A stretch of 13,358 bases of DNA from Dehalococcoidales bacterium (GCA_020354275.1 CP070645.1:15144-28501); one strand, 5' to 3'; positions 1-7,741 are shown, numbered from the stretch's first letter. Made by a program: numbers and translations. The notes: generated from the sequence alone by a model not told the origin.

Positions 1-1170
1 CAGGAGACACATCACGATATGACCGCCTTTCTGGGCGCCGTTAGCGAGAGCCTGGGTGACGAATCGCGTTTCATTCACCTCGGACTTACCTCCTCGGACG
101 TGATTGATACTGCCCTGAGCCTGCAGCTTGTTGCCGCCGCTGAACTGCTGAATGAAGATATCAAGGAATTGATTTCAGCCCTGGCTGAGAAGGCAATGAA
201 GTACAAGTTCACGCCCATGGTGGGCCGCACGCACGGCATCCACGCCGAGCCGATTTCCTTCGGCCTGAAACTGGCGCTGTGGATTGATGAGATGAACCGC
301 AACCGGCAGAGGCTCAGCGAGGCCAGGAAGACGATAGCGGTGGGCAAGATATCGGGGGCGGTGGGCACCTATGCCACCCTGTCTCCCGAGCTTGAAGAGA
401 AGGCCTGTGCCCGTTTGGGGCTGGCGCCGGCTCCAGTGTCGAGTCAGATATTGCAGCGTGACCGGCATGCCCAGTTTGTCACCACCCTGGCCATAATCGC
501 CAGTTCGCTGGAGAAGTTTGCCACCGAGATCAGGGGGTTGCAGCGCACCGAGACCAGAGAAGCGGAAGAACCATTCGAAGCGGGGCAGACCGGTTCTTCG
601 GCCATGCCCCACAAGCGTAACCCCGAGCTCTGTGAGAGAATCTGCGGCTTATCAAGGCTGGTCAGGGGGTACGCCCTGACATCGATGGAGAATATTGCCC
701 TGTGGCACGAACGGGATATCAGCCACTCGTCCACCGAGCGTGTTGTCCTGCCTGATTCCTGTCTGTTGCTGGACTACTCTCTCGATCTTTTCACCTCAGT
801 AATCAGGGGGTTGCAGGTCTATCCCAAGCGGATGGAGAAGAACCTGCAGCTTAATAAAGGGCTGATTTTCTCGCAACGGGTGATGCTGGCCCTTATTGAC
901 AAGGGGTTGAGCCGGCAGGATGCCTATGAGCTGGTGCAGCGTAATGCCATGAAGTCTTGGCGGGGAAACAAGGACTTCCTGAAGTTGCTGCAGGCCGATG
1001 ATAAGGTTACCGGTATTTTGTCTCCCACCGAGCTCAATGGGCTTTTCGATTATCAATATTACCTGCGTTACATAGACGATATCTTCAGAAGGGTAGGCCT
1101 GACCGAAACCCAGTGGCAGGGGCAGGTGGGCCCGGCCAAACCTGGCGGGCTGGCCCCGAGGGCAATATAA
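1..1170 (+). CDS. purB: Adenylosuccinate lyase, 5'-truncated by window edge
   Basis: PurB cleaves SAICAR to AICAR and adenylosuccinate to AMP, both releasing fumarate, in cytosolic purine synthesis. The frame is open from base 1 and its first residues read QETHHDM, the conserved THHD segment that precedes the first active-site helices. The ATG at base 19 is therefore internal and the gene begins outside the window; 389 residues are visible and about 40 are missing compared with the usual ~430. Visible hallmarks are TSSDVIDTAL, the GRTHGIHAEP active-site loop, and the fumarase/aspartase superfamily signature GSSAMPHKRNP near bases 590-622. The PurB-type C-terminal helices follow. It ends with TAA 54 bases before the next gene on the same strand. 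The family assignment is secure; the closest alternative, argininosuccinate lyase, does not carry this THHD context. Confidence 0.96.
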   Translation, partial: QETHHDMTAFLGAVSESLGDESRFIHLGLTSSDVIDTALSLQLVAAAELLNEDIKELISALAEKAMKYKFTPMVGRTHGIHAEPISFGLKLALWIDEMNRNRQRLSEARKTIAVGKISGAVGTYATLSPELEEKACARLGLAPAPVSSQILQRDRHAQFVTTLAIIASSLEKFATEIRGLQRTETREAEEPFEAGQTGSSAMPHKRNPELCERICGLSRLVRGYALTSMENIALWHERDISHSSTERVVLPDSCLLLDYSLDLFTSVIRGLQVYPKRMEKNLQLNKGLIFSQRVMLALIDKGLSRQDAYELVQRNAMKSWRGNKDFLKLLQADDKVTGILSPTELNGLFDYQYYLRYIDDIFRRVGLTETQWQGQVGPAKPGGLAPRAI

Positions 1171-1224
1171 CTCTTTTATTATCACTTTTCATTATCAATA
1201 GAACTAAGTGCCAGGCCTGGTAGT

Positions 1225-1962
1225 TTGATTATGATCAAATCCCAGACGAGCCGTATTAGTTTTAACCGTATCCTGGAAATAGGCCCGGATATCTATCAGC
1301 TATCCGACAGGGGCGTTAATATCATACTGATTGTCGAGGATGAGCTGACCCTAATCGATACCGGATACCCCGGTAGTTCGGTGCCGATAGCCGGTTTCAT
1401 CAGCAGCCTGGGGCGTTCGGTGGATGAGATCGGCCTGATTATCATCACCCACAACCACATCGACCACATGGGCGGGCTGGCGGAATTAAGGGAAATGGGC
1501 AGGGCCAGGGTGGCTGTCCATCAGGCCGGGATTATTGGTGACGGGGACGAGCCGCCTTATCCCGCAGGCATCCGCCGCCTGCTGCGTGTACCGTTCTTCT
1601 CCAACCTGCGCCGGCGTTTCCTGCTCAGCCCCGGCGATGTTGATATCCGTCTTTCGGATGGTGATGTTCTCGAGCCGCTGGGGGGTCTGCGGGTTGTGCA
1701 CACCCCGGGTCACACGCCGTGCAGTATCAGCCTATATTCTCCGAGGGACAAACTGCTTATTGTCAGCGACACCCTGGTAAGATCCCGTAGAGATGTACGG
1801 TTGCCGCACAAAACGGTGGCCACCGACTTTACCGAAGCGATGCATTCCATCAGGAAAATGGCCGGGCTTGACTTCGATATTCTGTGTTTCGGTCACAGAA
1901 GGCCGTTTATCGGGGGTGCTTCCGCCAGGGTACGGGACCTGGTTGACGGTATCAAAGATTGA
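1225..1962 (+). CDS. MBL-fold metallo-hydrolase
   Basis: This is a metallo-beta-lactamase-fold hydrolase of 245 residues with a complete dinuclear metal site. The HNHIDH motif gives His76, His78, Asp80 and His81. His163 lies in HTPGHT, Asp182 in SDTL and His224 in FGH. The substrate cannot be read from sequence: the fold includes glyoxalase II, lactonases, RNases and flavodiiron proteins, but this single-domain form lacks the RNase J/Z beta-CASP region and any flavodoxin domain. A TTG at 1225 and an ATG at 1231 are both possible starts. Neither has a convincing Shine-Dalgarno sequence, and the ATG would shorten the protein by two residues. It sits between purB and rsmD on the same strand, so it may be read through from purB. 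Its stop codon overlaps the -35 box proposed for rsmD. Confidence 0.88.
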   Translation: MIMIKSQTSRISFNRILEIGPDIYQLSDRGVNIILIVEDELTLIDTGYPGSSVPIAGFISSLGRSVDEIGLIIITHNHIDHMGGLAELREMGRARVAVHQAGIIGDGDEPPYPAGIRRLLRVPFFSNLRRRFLLSPGDVDIRLSDGDVLEPLGGLRVVHTPGHTPCSISLYSPRDKLLIVSDTLVRSRRDVRLPHKTVATDFTEAMHSIRKMAGLDFDILCFGHRRPFIGGASARVRDLVDGIKD

Positions 1963-1988
1963 CAATATCAATCGGGACTGGTTATCAT
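1959..1988 (+). promoter_or_regulatory. Candidate sigma70-type promoter for rsmD-coaD
   Basis: A perfect TTGACA at 1959-1964 is followed by an 18-base spacer and TATCAT (5/6 to consensus) at 1983-1988. The -35 box overlaps the MBL gene stop. Transcription would start near 1995, only about 5 bases before the rsmD ATG at 2001. There is no Shine-Dalgarno sequence there, so rsmD may be translated from a near-leaderless mRNA. Confidence 0.5.
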
Positions 1989-2000
1989 TAGTGCGGTGTA

Positions 2001-2555
2001 ATGCGAGTAATCGCTGGTCAGGCCAAAGGGCACCGGCTGAAAGTACTTAAGGGAACGGTTACCCGTCCAGCAACAGACCTGGTACGGGGGGCAATCTTCT
2101 CTATATTGGAAAACACTACTGACAACTGGGAGCTGGTGCTTGACCTTTTCTCCGGAAGCGGGGCTCTGGGCATTGAGGCTCTGAGCCGGGGCGCCGGCTG
2201 GGTGGATTTTGTTGAGCGCCAGCCAAGGTGCTGTCAAATAATCAGGGGGAATCTGAGGACAACAAAATTGGCAGAGCGGGCCCACGTTTATTGTTGCAGT
2301 GTGGCCAAGGCTCTCTCTTTTCTGGATAAGGAGTATAGCATTATCTTAGTGGATCCACCTTATTCCAACTCAACTATCGGAGACCTTTTATCGCAGCTGG
2401 CAGAATCAAAACTGGTGGGGAAAGAAACGACCCTGGTGGTGACCCATTCTCCTCGCTTTCAATTGCAGCCCGTATATGCTACATTACGCATGGCCAAAGA
2501 GCATCGCCACGGTGATAGCTTTATTGCAGTTTATCGAAAGGAGGACAACGATTGA
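2001..2555 (+). CDS. rsmD: 16S rRNA (guanine966-N2)-methyltransferase RsmD
   Basis: RsmD transfers a methyl group from S-adenosylmethionine to N2 of G966 of 16S rRNA during small-subunit assembly. The 184-residue length is normal. The start MRVIAGQAKG and the TRPATDLVRG segment match the family N-terminus. The SAM-binding motif I is DLFSGSGALGIEA (residues 48-60), and the catalytic DPPY for base N-methylation is at residues 118-121. The canonical TRPTTDxVRE is slightly altered (DLVRG). The ATG at 2001 is the natural family start, but it has no recognisable ribosome binding site, which fits the promoter placed just upstream. The stop TGA overlaps the TTG start of coaD, a pairing conserved in many bacteria. 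Confidence 0.95.
   Translation: MRVIAGQAKGHRLKVLKGTVTRPATDLVRGAIFSILENTTDNWELVLDLFSGSGALGIEALSRGAGWVDFVERQPRCCQIIRGNLRTTKLAERAHVYCCSVAKALSFLDKEYSIILVDPPYSNSTIGDLLSQLAESKLVGKETTLVVTHSPRFQLQPVYATLRMAKEHRHGDSFIAVYRKEDND
2537..2544 (+). promoter_or_regulatory. Strong ribosome binding site deciding the coaD TTG start
   Basis: AAAGGAGG lies inside the end of rsmD, seven bases before the TTG at 2552. It is the only start signal compatible with the conserved CoaD N-terminus and it indicates translational coupling to rsmD. Confidence 0.8.
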
Positions 2556-3043
2556 CAGTTGCTTTTTACCCTGGTGCATTTGACCCGATAACCAACGGGC
2601 ATCTGGATATCGCTACCAGGGCAGCCAGGCTTTTTGAGAAGGTTTGTGTCGGTGTCTATGATACACCGGCCAAAGACCTGCTGTTTAGCACCGAGGAAAG
2701 GTTGGAACTGGTGAGGCAGGTCGTTGCTGGCACCAGCAACAAAAATATTGATGTGGTAACCTACACTGGCCTGACCGTGGATTTTGCCAAGAAGATTGGG
2801 GCTCAGACAATCGTACGTGGTCTTAGAGTTGCTACTGATTTCGAGCGCGAATTCGATATGGCAATGATGAATAAGAAAATAGCCCCAGATTGCGAGCTTG
2901 TCTGTTTGATGGCCAGCCAGCAGTACCAGTTTGTCAGTTCCAGCCGTCTCAAAGAGGTGGTCGCTCTGGGAGGTCCGATTAATGACCTTCTACCCGAGGT
3001 CGTGGAAATAGCCCTGAGGAAGAAGTTGACCGGTAAGGATTAG
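2552..3043 (+). CDS. coaD: Phosphopantetheine adenylyltransferase (CoaD)
   Basis: CoaD adenylylates 4'-phosphopantetheine with ATP to give dephospho-CoA, the penultimate step of coenzyme A synthesis. The 163-residue protein shows the nucleotidyltransferase pattern near the N-terminus (GAFDPITNGH, with T14-N15-G16-H17 as the TxGH motif). It also has the substrate-binding VRGLR followed by a DFE segment near residue 92, and the second ATP-binding motif SSSRLKEV. The start is a TTG whose last two bases are shared with the TGA stop of rsmD. A strong Shine-Dalgarno sequence supports it, and no ATG near this site would retain the family start. It forms a two-gene unit with rsmD. The final codons contain the -35 element of the ferredoxin promoter. 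Confidence 0.97.
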   Translation: MTVAFYPGAFDPITNGHLDIATRAARLFEKVCVGVYDTPAKDLLFSTEERLELVRQVVAGTSNKNIDVVTYTGLTVDFAKKIGAQTIVRGLRVATDFEREFDMAMMNKKIAPDCELVCLMASQQYQFVSSSRLKEVVALGGPINDLLPEVVEIALRKKLTGKD

Positions 3044-3054
3044 CCGGGTATAAA
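3026..3054 (+). promoter_or_regulatory. Promoter for the ferredoxin gene
   Basis: TTGACC (3026-3031) and TATAAA (3049-3054), each 5/6 to the sigma70 consensus, are separated by exactly 17 bases. The -35 box is inside the last codons of coaD. Transcription from about 3061 would give a short leader carrying the ribosome binding site at 3074-3080. Ferredoxin can therefore be expressed independently of the rsmD-coaD unit. Confidence 0.65.
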
Positions 3055-3090
3055 ATCTACCAAGTAGAGAATTTAGGAGGTATAAGTTAC

Positions 3091-3354
3091 ATGGCTTATA
3101 AGATCACGGATGAGTGTATTAGCTGTGGAGCCTGTGAACCGGAGTGTCAGAACCAGGCGATCACTGAGGGGGAGACAATCTATGAGATAGACCCCAGCAA
3201 ATGCACCGAGTGTGTCGGCAATTTCGATACTCCCCAGTGCGCTGACATCTGCCCGGTGGATTGCTGTGTGCCCGATCCCGACCATGAGGAGACCAAGGAA
3301 CAGCTACTGGAGAAATGGAAGGGCCTGCACCCGGGCGAAACACCAGCAGGATAG
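3091..3354 (+). CDS. Alvin-type 2[4Fe-4S] ferredoxin
   Basis: This is a small cytosolic electron carrier of 87 residues. The first cluster motif is CxxCxxC (Cys9, Cys12, Cys15) with Cys19. The second is expanded: Cys38-xx-Cys41-x8-Cys50-xxx-Cys54, followed by Pro55. The eight-residue insertion between the second and third cysteines, plus an acidic C-terminal extension, marks the Allochromatium vinosum (Alvin)-like subclass, known for unusually low-potential and unequal clusters. A TAGGAGGT ribosome binding site lies ten bases before the ATG, and a near-consensus promoter precedes it. It stands next to coaD in the same orientation, but its redox partner is not evident. The formate-dehydrogenase-like genes at the far end of the window are a speculative partner only. 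Confidence 0.95.
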   Translation: MAYKITDECISCGACEPECQNQAITEGETIYEIDPSKCTECVGNFDTPQCADICPVDCCVPDPDHEETKEQLLEKWKGLHPGETPAG

Positions 3355-3390
3355 CCTGGAGCCTGTTTAGACCAATAAAATTTATTATGA

Positions 3391-3411
3391 TTCTCCCGGA
3401 AACCGGGAGAA
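3391..3411. terminator. Hairpin in the convergent gap after the ferredoxin gene
   Basis: A perfect 9-bp inverted repeat (TTCTCCCGG / CCGGGAGAA) with a 3-base loop lies 36 bases after the ferredoxin stop. The minus-strand side is followed by an A/T-rich stretch and the plus-strand side has no U run. It could be a weak terminator for the cvpA transcript or simply a 3'-end protecting hairpin. A second small hairpin (GCCTTC cct GAAGGC) lies at 3422-3436. Confidence 0.45.
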
Positions 3412-3544
3412 AACCGCTATAGCCTTCCCTGAAGGCGGGGTGTTCAGCCGCTATCTCAGGGCGGGTACCGGTATTGCAGTTGACTAGTATCTGTCGGGCT
3501 GGTTTTACGTGTCACTGTTTTGAACAGGCACTCACCGGGCAGTT

Positions 3545-4030
3545 CTAGTGGAAGAAGTCACGGATGACATTGAACTCCGCAGGAAGCAGGCTCAGGATCA
3601 GCGGGAACTTGTCCAGGAGTATGCCGGCGATAAATGAATCGGTAACCAGGCCGGTACCGAAGAATTTCACCCAGCTTGCCAGTATGGCGCTAATGAATAT
3701 TGCCCCCATGGCAAAGCCAAATGCGGCACCACCGATATGGTCAACCCAGCCCAGCATGGTCACCGAGGCGATAAACTTCAAGAAACGGGCCAGCACGGTG
3801 GCGATGACTATCACCAGGACCAGTATCAGTATAAAGGCGACCACGTTGGCGGCGTTTTCGTTGGGGATGAAACCCATTATTCCGGCCAGGGGTTTGTAAA
3901 AATTACTGGCCAGCACGACGCCGATAATCAGCCCGGCCAGAGATAGTGCCGCCTTGATAATACCCTGCTTCAGACCGATAAAAGTGGGGATCACCAGGAC
4001 TACCAGGATAACAATATCAAGCCAGTTCAT
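3545..4030 (-). CDS. CvpA family inner-membrane protein
   Basis: This is a 161-residue integral membrane protein of the CvpA/colicin V production family. Members have been linked to envelope stress and colicin V export, but their biochemical role is unknown. Four hydrophobic segments are visible, around residues 3-21, 24-48, 58-82 and 98-122, followed by a C-terminal amphipathic part. The family signature is LGWVDHIGGAAFGFAMG (residues 93-109), a glycine-rich stretch with a conserved Asp. The ATG at 4030 is preferred to an upstream start at 4069: it begins the family-typical MNWLDIVILV, and its upstream AAGGGGGAA can act as a ribosome binding site. It lies 129 bases after proC on the same strand and is probably co-transcribed with it. 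Confidence 0.87.
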   Translation of the reverse strand: MNWLDIVILVVLVIPTFIGLKQGIIKAALSLAGLIIGVVLASNFYKPLAGIMGFIPNENAANVVAFILILVLVIVIATVLARFLKFIASVTMLGWVDHIGGAAFGFAMGAIFISAILASWVKFFGTGLVTDSFIAGILLDKFPLILSLLPAEFNVIRDFFH

Positions 4031-4159
4031 GTCAGTTCCCCCTTCGCTTTCCGGGAGTGTTGCCTGCACTGGTAGTTTAGAGCATTAAGAGGGTTTCGTC
4101 TAGGTACTTTGGTCATGTTTGTCCCGGTACGATGGTAGTAAGCCATGAAATGGGCTGGA

Positions 4160-4975
4160 TTAGAGTCTAGGGTTGCTATCACCGAGTTCCCGGGCTTTGT
4201 TGTAGGCGGCCTGGACAGCCCTGGCAATCAGGTCAGTAAACTGGCCTTTCTCCAGCTCGCTAATGGCCTCGGCGGTGGTGCCCCCGGGGGAGGTGACCAT
4301 CCGGCGCAAATCGGCGGGTGATTTTCCCGATTGCTGGATGAGGTGGCCCGAACCGAGTATTGTCTGCAGAACCAGCTTTTCCGCTACATCACGGGATAGG
4401 CCGATTTCTACCGCCGCATTACTCAGGGCTTCGACAAAGAGAAAGAAATAGGCCGGACCGCTGCCGCTGACGGCGGTGGCCATATCAATATCGCTTTCCT
4501 TCTCAACATAGATTTCCTGGCCGATAGCACCGAGAATAGCGCGGGCCCACTGCTTTTGCTGCTCATTTACCTCTTCGGTGGCTGTCCACACGGTGATGCC
4601 CTGGCCGATCTGGGCCGGCGTGTTGGGCATGGCCCGGACCGCAGGCAGGTGCTTCAGGCCTGTGCAGATAGTATCGAGCCTGGCACCGGCGATGATCGAA
4701 AGTAAAAGCTGGCCGGGATTGAGCTGGCCGCCGAGCTGGGTTATTACATCGGGCAGGTTCTGTGGTTTGACGGCAAGTACGATCACGTTGGTTTTGGATA
4801 TAGCCAGTTGATTGTCAGCCGTCACTCCTACGCCATATTTCTGTTTGATATGCTGGCGACGGCTCTCAGCAGTATCACTAACCACGACATCTTGAGATGA
4901 ACTTATTCGCTTATCCAGCAATGCTGACAGCATCGCTTCGCCCATGTTGCCGCCGCCGATAAATGCTATCTTCAT
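4160..4975 (-). CDS. proC: Pyrroline-5-carboxylate reductase
   Basis: ProC reduces 1-pyrroline-5-carboxylate to L-proline with NAD(P)H, the last step of proline synthesis. From the ATG at 4975 the protein has 271 residues, the usual length. The Rossmann motif is IGGGNMGEAM (residues 6-15), MPNTP is near residues 116-120, and the conserved dimer/active-site segment SGSGPAYFF starts at residue 170. SPGGTT near residues 229-234 belongs to the C-terminal signature. The frame is open upstream to 5053, but those residues come from intergenic hairpin sequence and precede the family N-terminus, so they were excluded. The ribosome binding site is poor (a G-rich stretch around 4982-4994). It follows leuS after a repeat-filled 309-bp gap and precedes cvpA. 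Confidence 0.95.
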   Translation of the reverse strand: MKIAFIGGGNMGEAMLSALLDKRISSSQDVVVSDTAESRRQHIKQKYGVGVTADNQLAISKTNVIVLAVKPQNLPDVITQLGGQLNPGQLLLSIIAGARLDTICTGLKHLPAVRAMPNTPAQIGQGITVWTATEEVNEQQKQWARAILGAIGQEIYVEKESDIDMATAVSGSGPAYFFLFVEALSNAAVEIGLSRDVAEKLVLQTILGSGHLIQQSGKSPADLRRMVTSPGGTTAEAISELEKGQFTDLIARAVQAAYNKARELGDSNPRL

Positions 4976-5284
4976 TGTATTAACCCCATCCCCCTGTGTC
5001 CCCCTTCCCCTTTCAAAGGGTAAGGGGGAGGGGTTTTTTAAGAGGGGTTTCACCCCTCTTCTACTCCCCTGAATTTATACAGCAGGGACTGTGTCCCTCT
5101 TAGACTCCCCTGTATTTATGCAGCAGGGACAGCGTCCTTCTTTGACGCCCTGTTTCGTTTCTCCCTTCTTTTAGGGAGATAGAATACTTCTTTAGCCTTT
5201 GACCCCTTTCTACTTATTATTATATAGGTTTTTTCTTTTATAGCGACTAAGGTCTTTCTCTATCTTTTCATGGCTGATCTGGCC
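4976..5284. other. Hairpin- and repeat-filled gap between leuS and proC
   Basis: This 309-bp stretch has no convincing gene. Reading the plus strand it holds four elements. A 12/13-bp hairpin with a TCA loop spans 5000-5028. A perfect 9-bp hairpin with a 3-base loop spans 5040-5060. Two 41-bp tandem repeat units, each with its own small hairpin, span 5063-5144. A 7-bp hairpin (TCTCCCT / AGGGAGA) spans 5160-5179. The rest (5180-5260) is A/T-rich. On the minus strand TATAAT at 5224-5219 could be the -10 box of a proC promoter, but no -35 box is recognisable. If that promoter is used, proC mRNA would carry a highly structured leader of about 240 nt. Confidence 0.6.
5063..5144. repeat. Two-unit 41-bp tandem repeat
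   Basis: Unit 1 (5063-5103) and unit 2 (5104-5144) start with ACTCCCCT, share the ATTTAT core and the central CAGCAGGGAC, and match at about 35 of 41 positions by eye. Each carries a short stem-loop: AGGGAC/GTCCCT with loop TGT at 5084-5098, and AGGGAC/GTCCTT with loop AGC at 5125-5139. The second stem has one G:T pair. A degenerate third start (ACGCCCTG) follows at 5145. Confidence 0.75.
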
Positions 5285-7741
5285 TTACCGCACCACTATA
5301 TTAACCAATTTACCCGGCACGTAGATAGTTTTAACGGTCTCCTTGCCCTGGAGATAGGTCTTGACCCGTTCGCTTCCCAGCGCCTGTTCTTTGGCTTCGG
5401 CCTCGGTGATGGAGGCCGGGACGGCAATCCGGTCGCGCAGCTTGCCGTTTACCTGGACTACCAGCGTAATCTCGTCTTCTCTGGCCAGTTCCTCGTCCCA
5501 CAACGGCCAGTCCTGGTTGTGGACGCTGTATTCGTTGCCAATTTGTTGCCACAGCTCCTCAGCCAGGTGGGGTATGCTGGGGGCCAGCAGCAGTATCAGC
5601 GTCTCAACCGCTTCATCCCAGGCGGGTCGGCCAATCCGGCCGTCTTCCTTTACTTTGGTCAAATAGTTGGTTAATTCCATGAGGGCGGCTACCATTACGT
5701 TAAACCGCAGTCTTTCCAGGTCGGTGGTGACCTTCCTGATGGTCTGGTGGGTAAACCGGCTGAGCTCTCTTTCCGCTTCGCTGATGCCAGAGGGGTCGCT
5801 ACCACTACGCTGGTTATAGTCATCCAGCACCAGGTTCCAGATGCGGTTCAGCCAGCGGCTAATACCGCTGAGGCCACTATCGTCCCACTCGCCGCCCTGC
5901 TCCCAGGGGCCGAGAAACATGAAATAAGTGCGTACCGCGTCAACCCCGAGGTCGGTAACATACTCGTCAGGATTAACCACATTACCTCGCGATTTACTCA
6001 TTTTTCTCCGTTCGGCAATAATATGGCCTTGATGGAACAATCGTGTAACCGGTTCACCGAAGTCGATCAATCCCATGTCCCTGATCGCTTTAGTGAAAAA
6101 ACGAACGTAGAGCAGGTGCATTACCGTGTGCTCGGCACCGCCGGTATAAATGTCTACCGGTAGCCAGTACTTCATCTTGTCGGGCTCAAAGGCAGCCGTA
6201 TCATAATGGGGGCTGACATACCGCAAGAAATACCACGAAGAGCAAACAAAGGTATCCATGGTATCAGTCTCACGTTTGGCTGGTGCGGAGCATTGAGGGC
6301 AGGTCGTGTTGACAAACCCCTCATGATAAGTCAATGGCGATTCTCCGGTTGGCTTAAACTGAGCATCCTCAGGTAGCAGTACCGGCAGGTCTTCTTCTGG
6401 TACGGGGACAATACCGCATTTTTCACAATAAACCATCGGGATCGGCGCTCCCCAATACCGCTGGCGGGATATCAGCCAGTCGCGCAGGCGGTAGGTTACG
6501 GCATGCCCTCCCCAGCCTTTTTCGGCCAGGTAGTCGGCGACAGCCCCGATACCTTCCTGGCTGGGGGTGCCGTTGAACTGCGCCGAGTTGACCATTGTGC
6601 CCGGCTCAATGTATGCCTCCGCCAGTTCTTCGCCCTGCCACTCGGGAGGAGATATAACCACTCTAATCGGTATGCCGTATTTCTTGGCGAAGGCGAAGTC
6701 ACGCTCATCATGCGCCGGTACCGCCATAACGGCCCCGGTGCCGTAACTCAACAATACGTAGTCGGCAATCCAGACCGGAACCTTTTCGCCATTTAGCCGG
6801 TTTATTACATAAGCCCCGGTGAAGACCCCGTCTTTTTCCTTCTCTGTTGACAGCCTTTCTATCTCCGTTTGCCTTCTTGATTTGGCAATGTATTCTTCAA
6901 CCTCAGCCTTATTATCGGGGGTGGTAAACCTGGCCACCAGGGGGTGTTCCGGGGCCAGCACCATGAAGGTAACACCGAAGGTGGTATCGGGGCGGGTGGT
7001 GAAGACCCGGATCTCCTTTTCCTCCACCCCGGGGTGGTCAAGGGCAAACGAAATTTCGGCCCCCGTGCTCTTGCCAACCCAGTTCCGCTGCATTATCTTG
7101 GTCCGCTCCGGCCAGTCGATACCGTCATGCTGTATAAGCTCCTCGGCATATCTGGTAATCCGGAAGAACCACTGCTCCAGGTCCTGCTGACTGACCGCAG
7201 TGCCACAGCGTTCGCAACCGCCATTCACCACCTGTTCGTTGGCCAGCACCGTCTGACACTTAGGGCACCAGTTCACCGGAGCCTTACCCCGGTAGGCCAG
7301 GTCGTTCTCGTACAGCTTCAGGAAAAACCACTGCGTCCATTTATAGTACTCGGGAAGGCTGGTAATAACCTCACGGCTCCAGTCGTAAATAGCACCGATA
7401 CTCTTAAGCTGGCGACGCATATTATCTATGTTCTGCATCGTCCAGGTATAGGGGTGAATACCGCGGTTTATGGCGGCATTCTCGGCATTCAGGCCAAAGG
7501 AGTCAAAGCCCATCGGGTGCAAAACATTATAGCCCTGCATCCGCCTGAAGCGGGCGTGGACGTCCGATGGGGCCATGGCGTACCAGTGCCCGATGTGCAG
7601 GTCTCCCGAGGTATAGGGGAACATGGTGAGGGCATAGTACTTGGGCCTGGGGCTATACTCGCTAACCTCGTAGAGCCTGTCATCGGCCCATTTTTGCTGC
7701 CACTTTTTATCTATTTCTAGGGGATTGAACTTGGGTGCCAT
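5285..7741 (-). CDS. leuS: Leucyl-tRNA synthetase
   Basis: LeuRS charges tRNA-Leu with leucine and hydrolyses mischarged product in its CP1 editing domain. The 818-residue length is normal for the bacterial form. The class I ATP-binding motif is HIGH at residues 49-52 and KMSKS is at 580-584. A zinc-type pair C159/C162 with C176/C179 lies in the first insertion. CP1 shows the threonine-rich FTTRPDTTFG (247-256) and GTGAVMAVPAHDERD (334-348) with the editing Asp. Further CxxC pairs occur at 439/442 and 481/484. The usual DAFGLPAEN segment reads DSFGLNAEN (80-88). The ATG at 7741 follows a GGAAGG ribosome binding site and the conserved start. Its leader (7742-7913) looks like a leucine attenuator, and it has its own promoter because the upstream gene is divergent. 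Confidence 0.97.
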   Translation of the reverse strand: MAPKFNPLEIDKKWQQKWADDRLYEVSEYSPRPKYYALTMFPYTSGDLHIGHWYAMAPSDVHARFRRMQGYNVLHPMGFDSFGLNAENAAINRGIHPYTWTMQNIDNMRRQLKSIGAIYDWSREVITSLPEYYKWTQWFFLKLYENDLAYRGKAPVNWCPKCQTVLANEQVVNGGCERCGTAVSQQDLEQWFFRITRYAEELIQHDGIDWPERTKIMQRNWVGKSTGAEISFALDHPGVEEKEIRVFTTRPDTTFGVTFMVLAPEHPLVARFTTPDNKAEVEEYIAKSRRQTEIERLSTEKEKDGVFTGAYVINRLNGEKVPVWIADYVLLSYGTGAVMAVPAHDERDFAFAKKYGIPIRVVISPPEWQGEELAEAYIEPGTMVNSAQFNGTPSQEGIGAVADYLAEKGWGGHAVTYRLRDWLISRQRYWGAPIPMVYCEKCGIVPVPEEDLPVLLPEDAQFKPTGESPLTYHEGFVNTTCPQCSAPAKRETDTMDTFVCSSWYFLRYVSPHYDTAAFEPDKMKYWLPVDIYTGGAEHTVMHLLYVRFFTKAIRDMGLIDFGEPVTRLFHQGHIIAERRKMSKSRGNVVNPDEYVTDLGVDAVRTYFMFLGPWEQGGEWDDSGLSGISRWLNRIWNLVLDDYNQRSGSDPSGISEAERELSRFTHQTIRKVTTDLERLRFNVMVAALMELTNYLTKVKEDGRIGRPAWDEAVETLILLLAPSIPHLAEELWQQIGNEYSVHNQDWPLWDEELAREDEITLVVQVNGKLRDRIAVPASITEAEAKEQALGSERVKTYLQGKETVKTIYVPGKLVNIVVR

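Noticed and set aside
4027..4146. 39-codon ORF filling the proC-cvpA gap, ending in ATGA overlap with cvpA
   Set aside because: The overlap is suggestive, but there is no ribosome binding site and the sequence is basic and low in hydrophobic pattern. It is probably chance in a short spacer; conservation in relatives would change this view.
4976..5053. N-terminal extension of proC from 5053
   Set aside because: It translates intergenic hairpin sequence and precedes the canonical MKIAFIGGGNMG start.
5040..5144. CRISPR array
   Set aside because: The repeat units are directly adjacent with no spacers and there are only two units.
6944..7720. 258-residue ORF on the plus strand inside leuS
   Set aside because: It is antisense to a strongly conserved LeuRS coding region and has no ribosome binding site or recognisable domain; a shadow frame.
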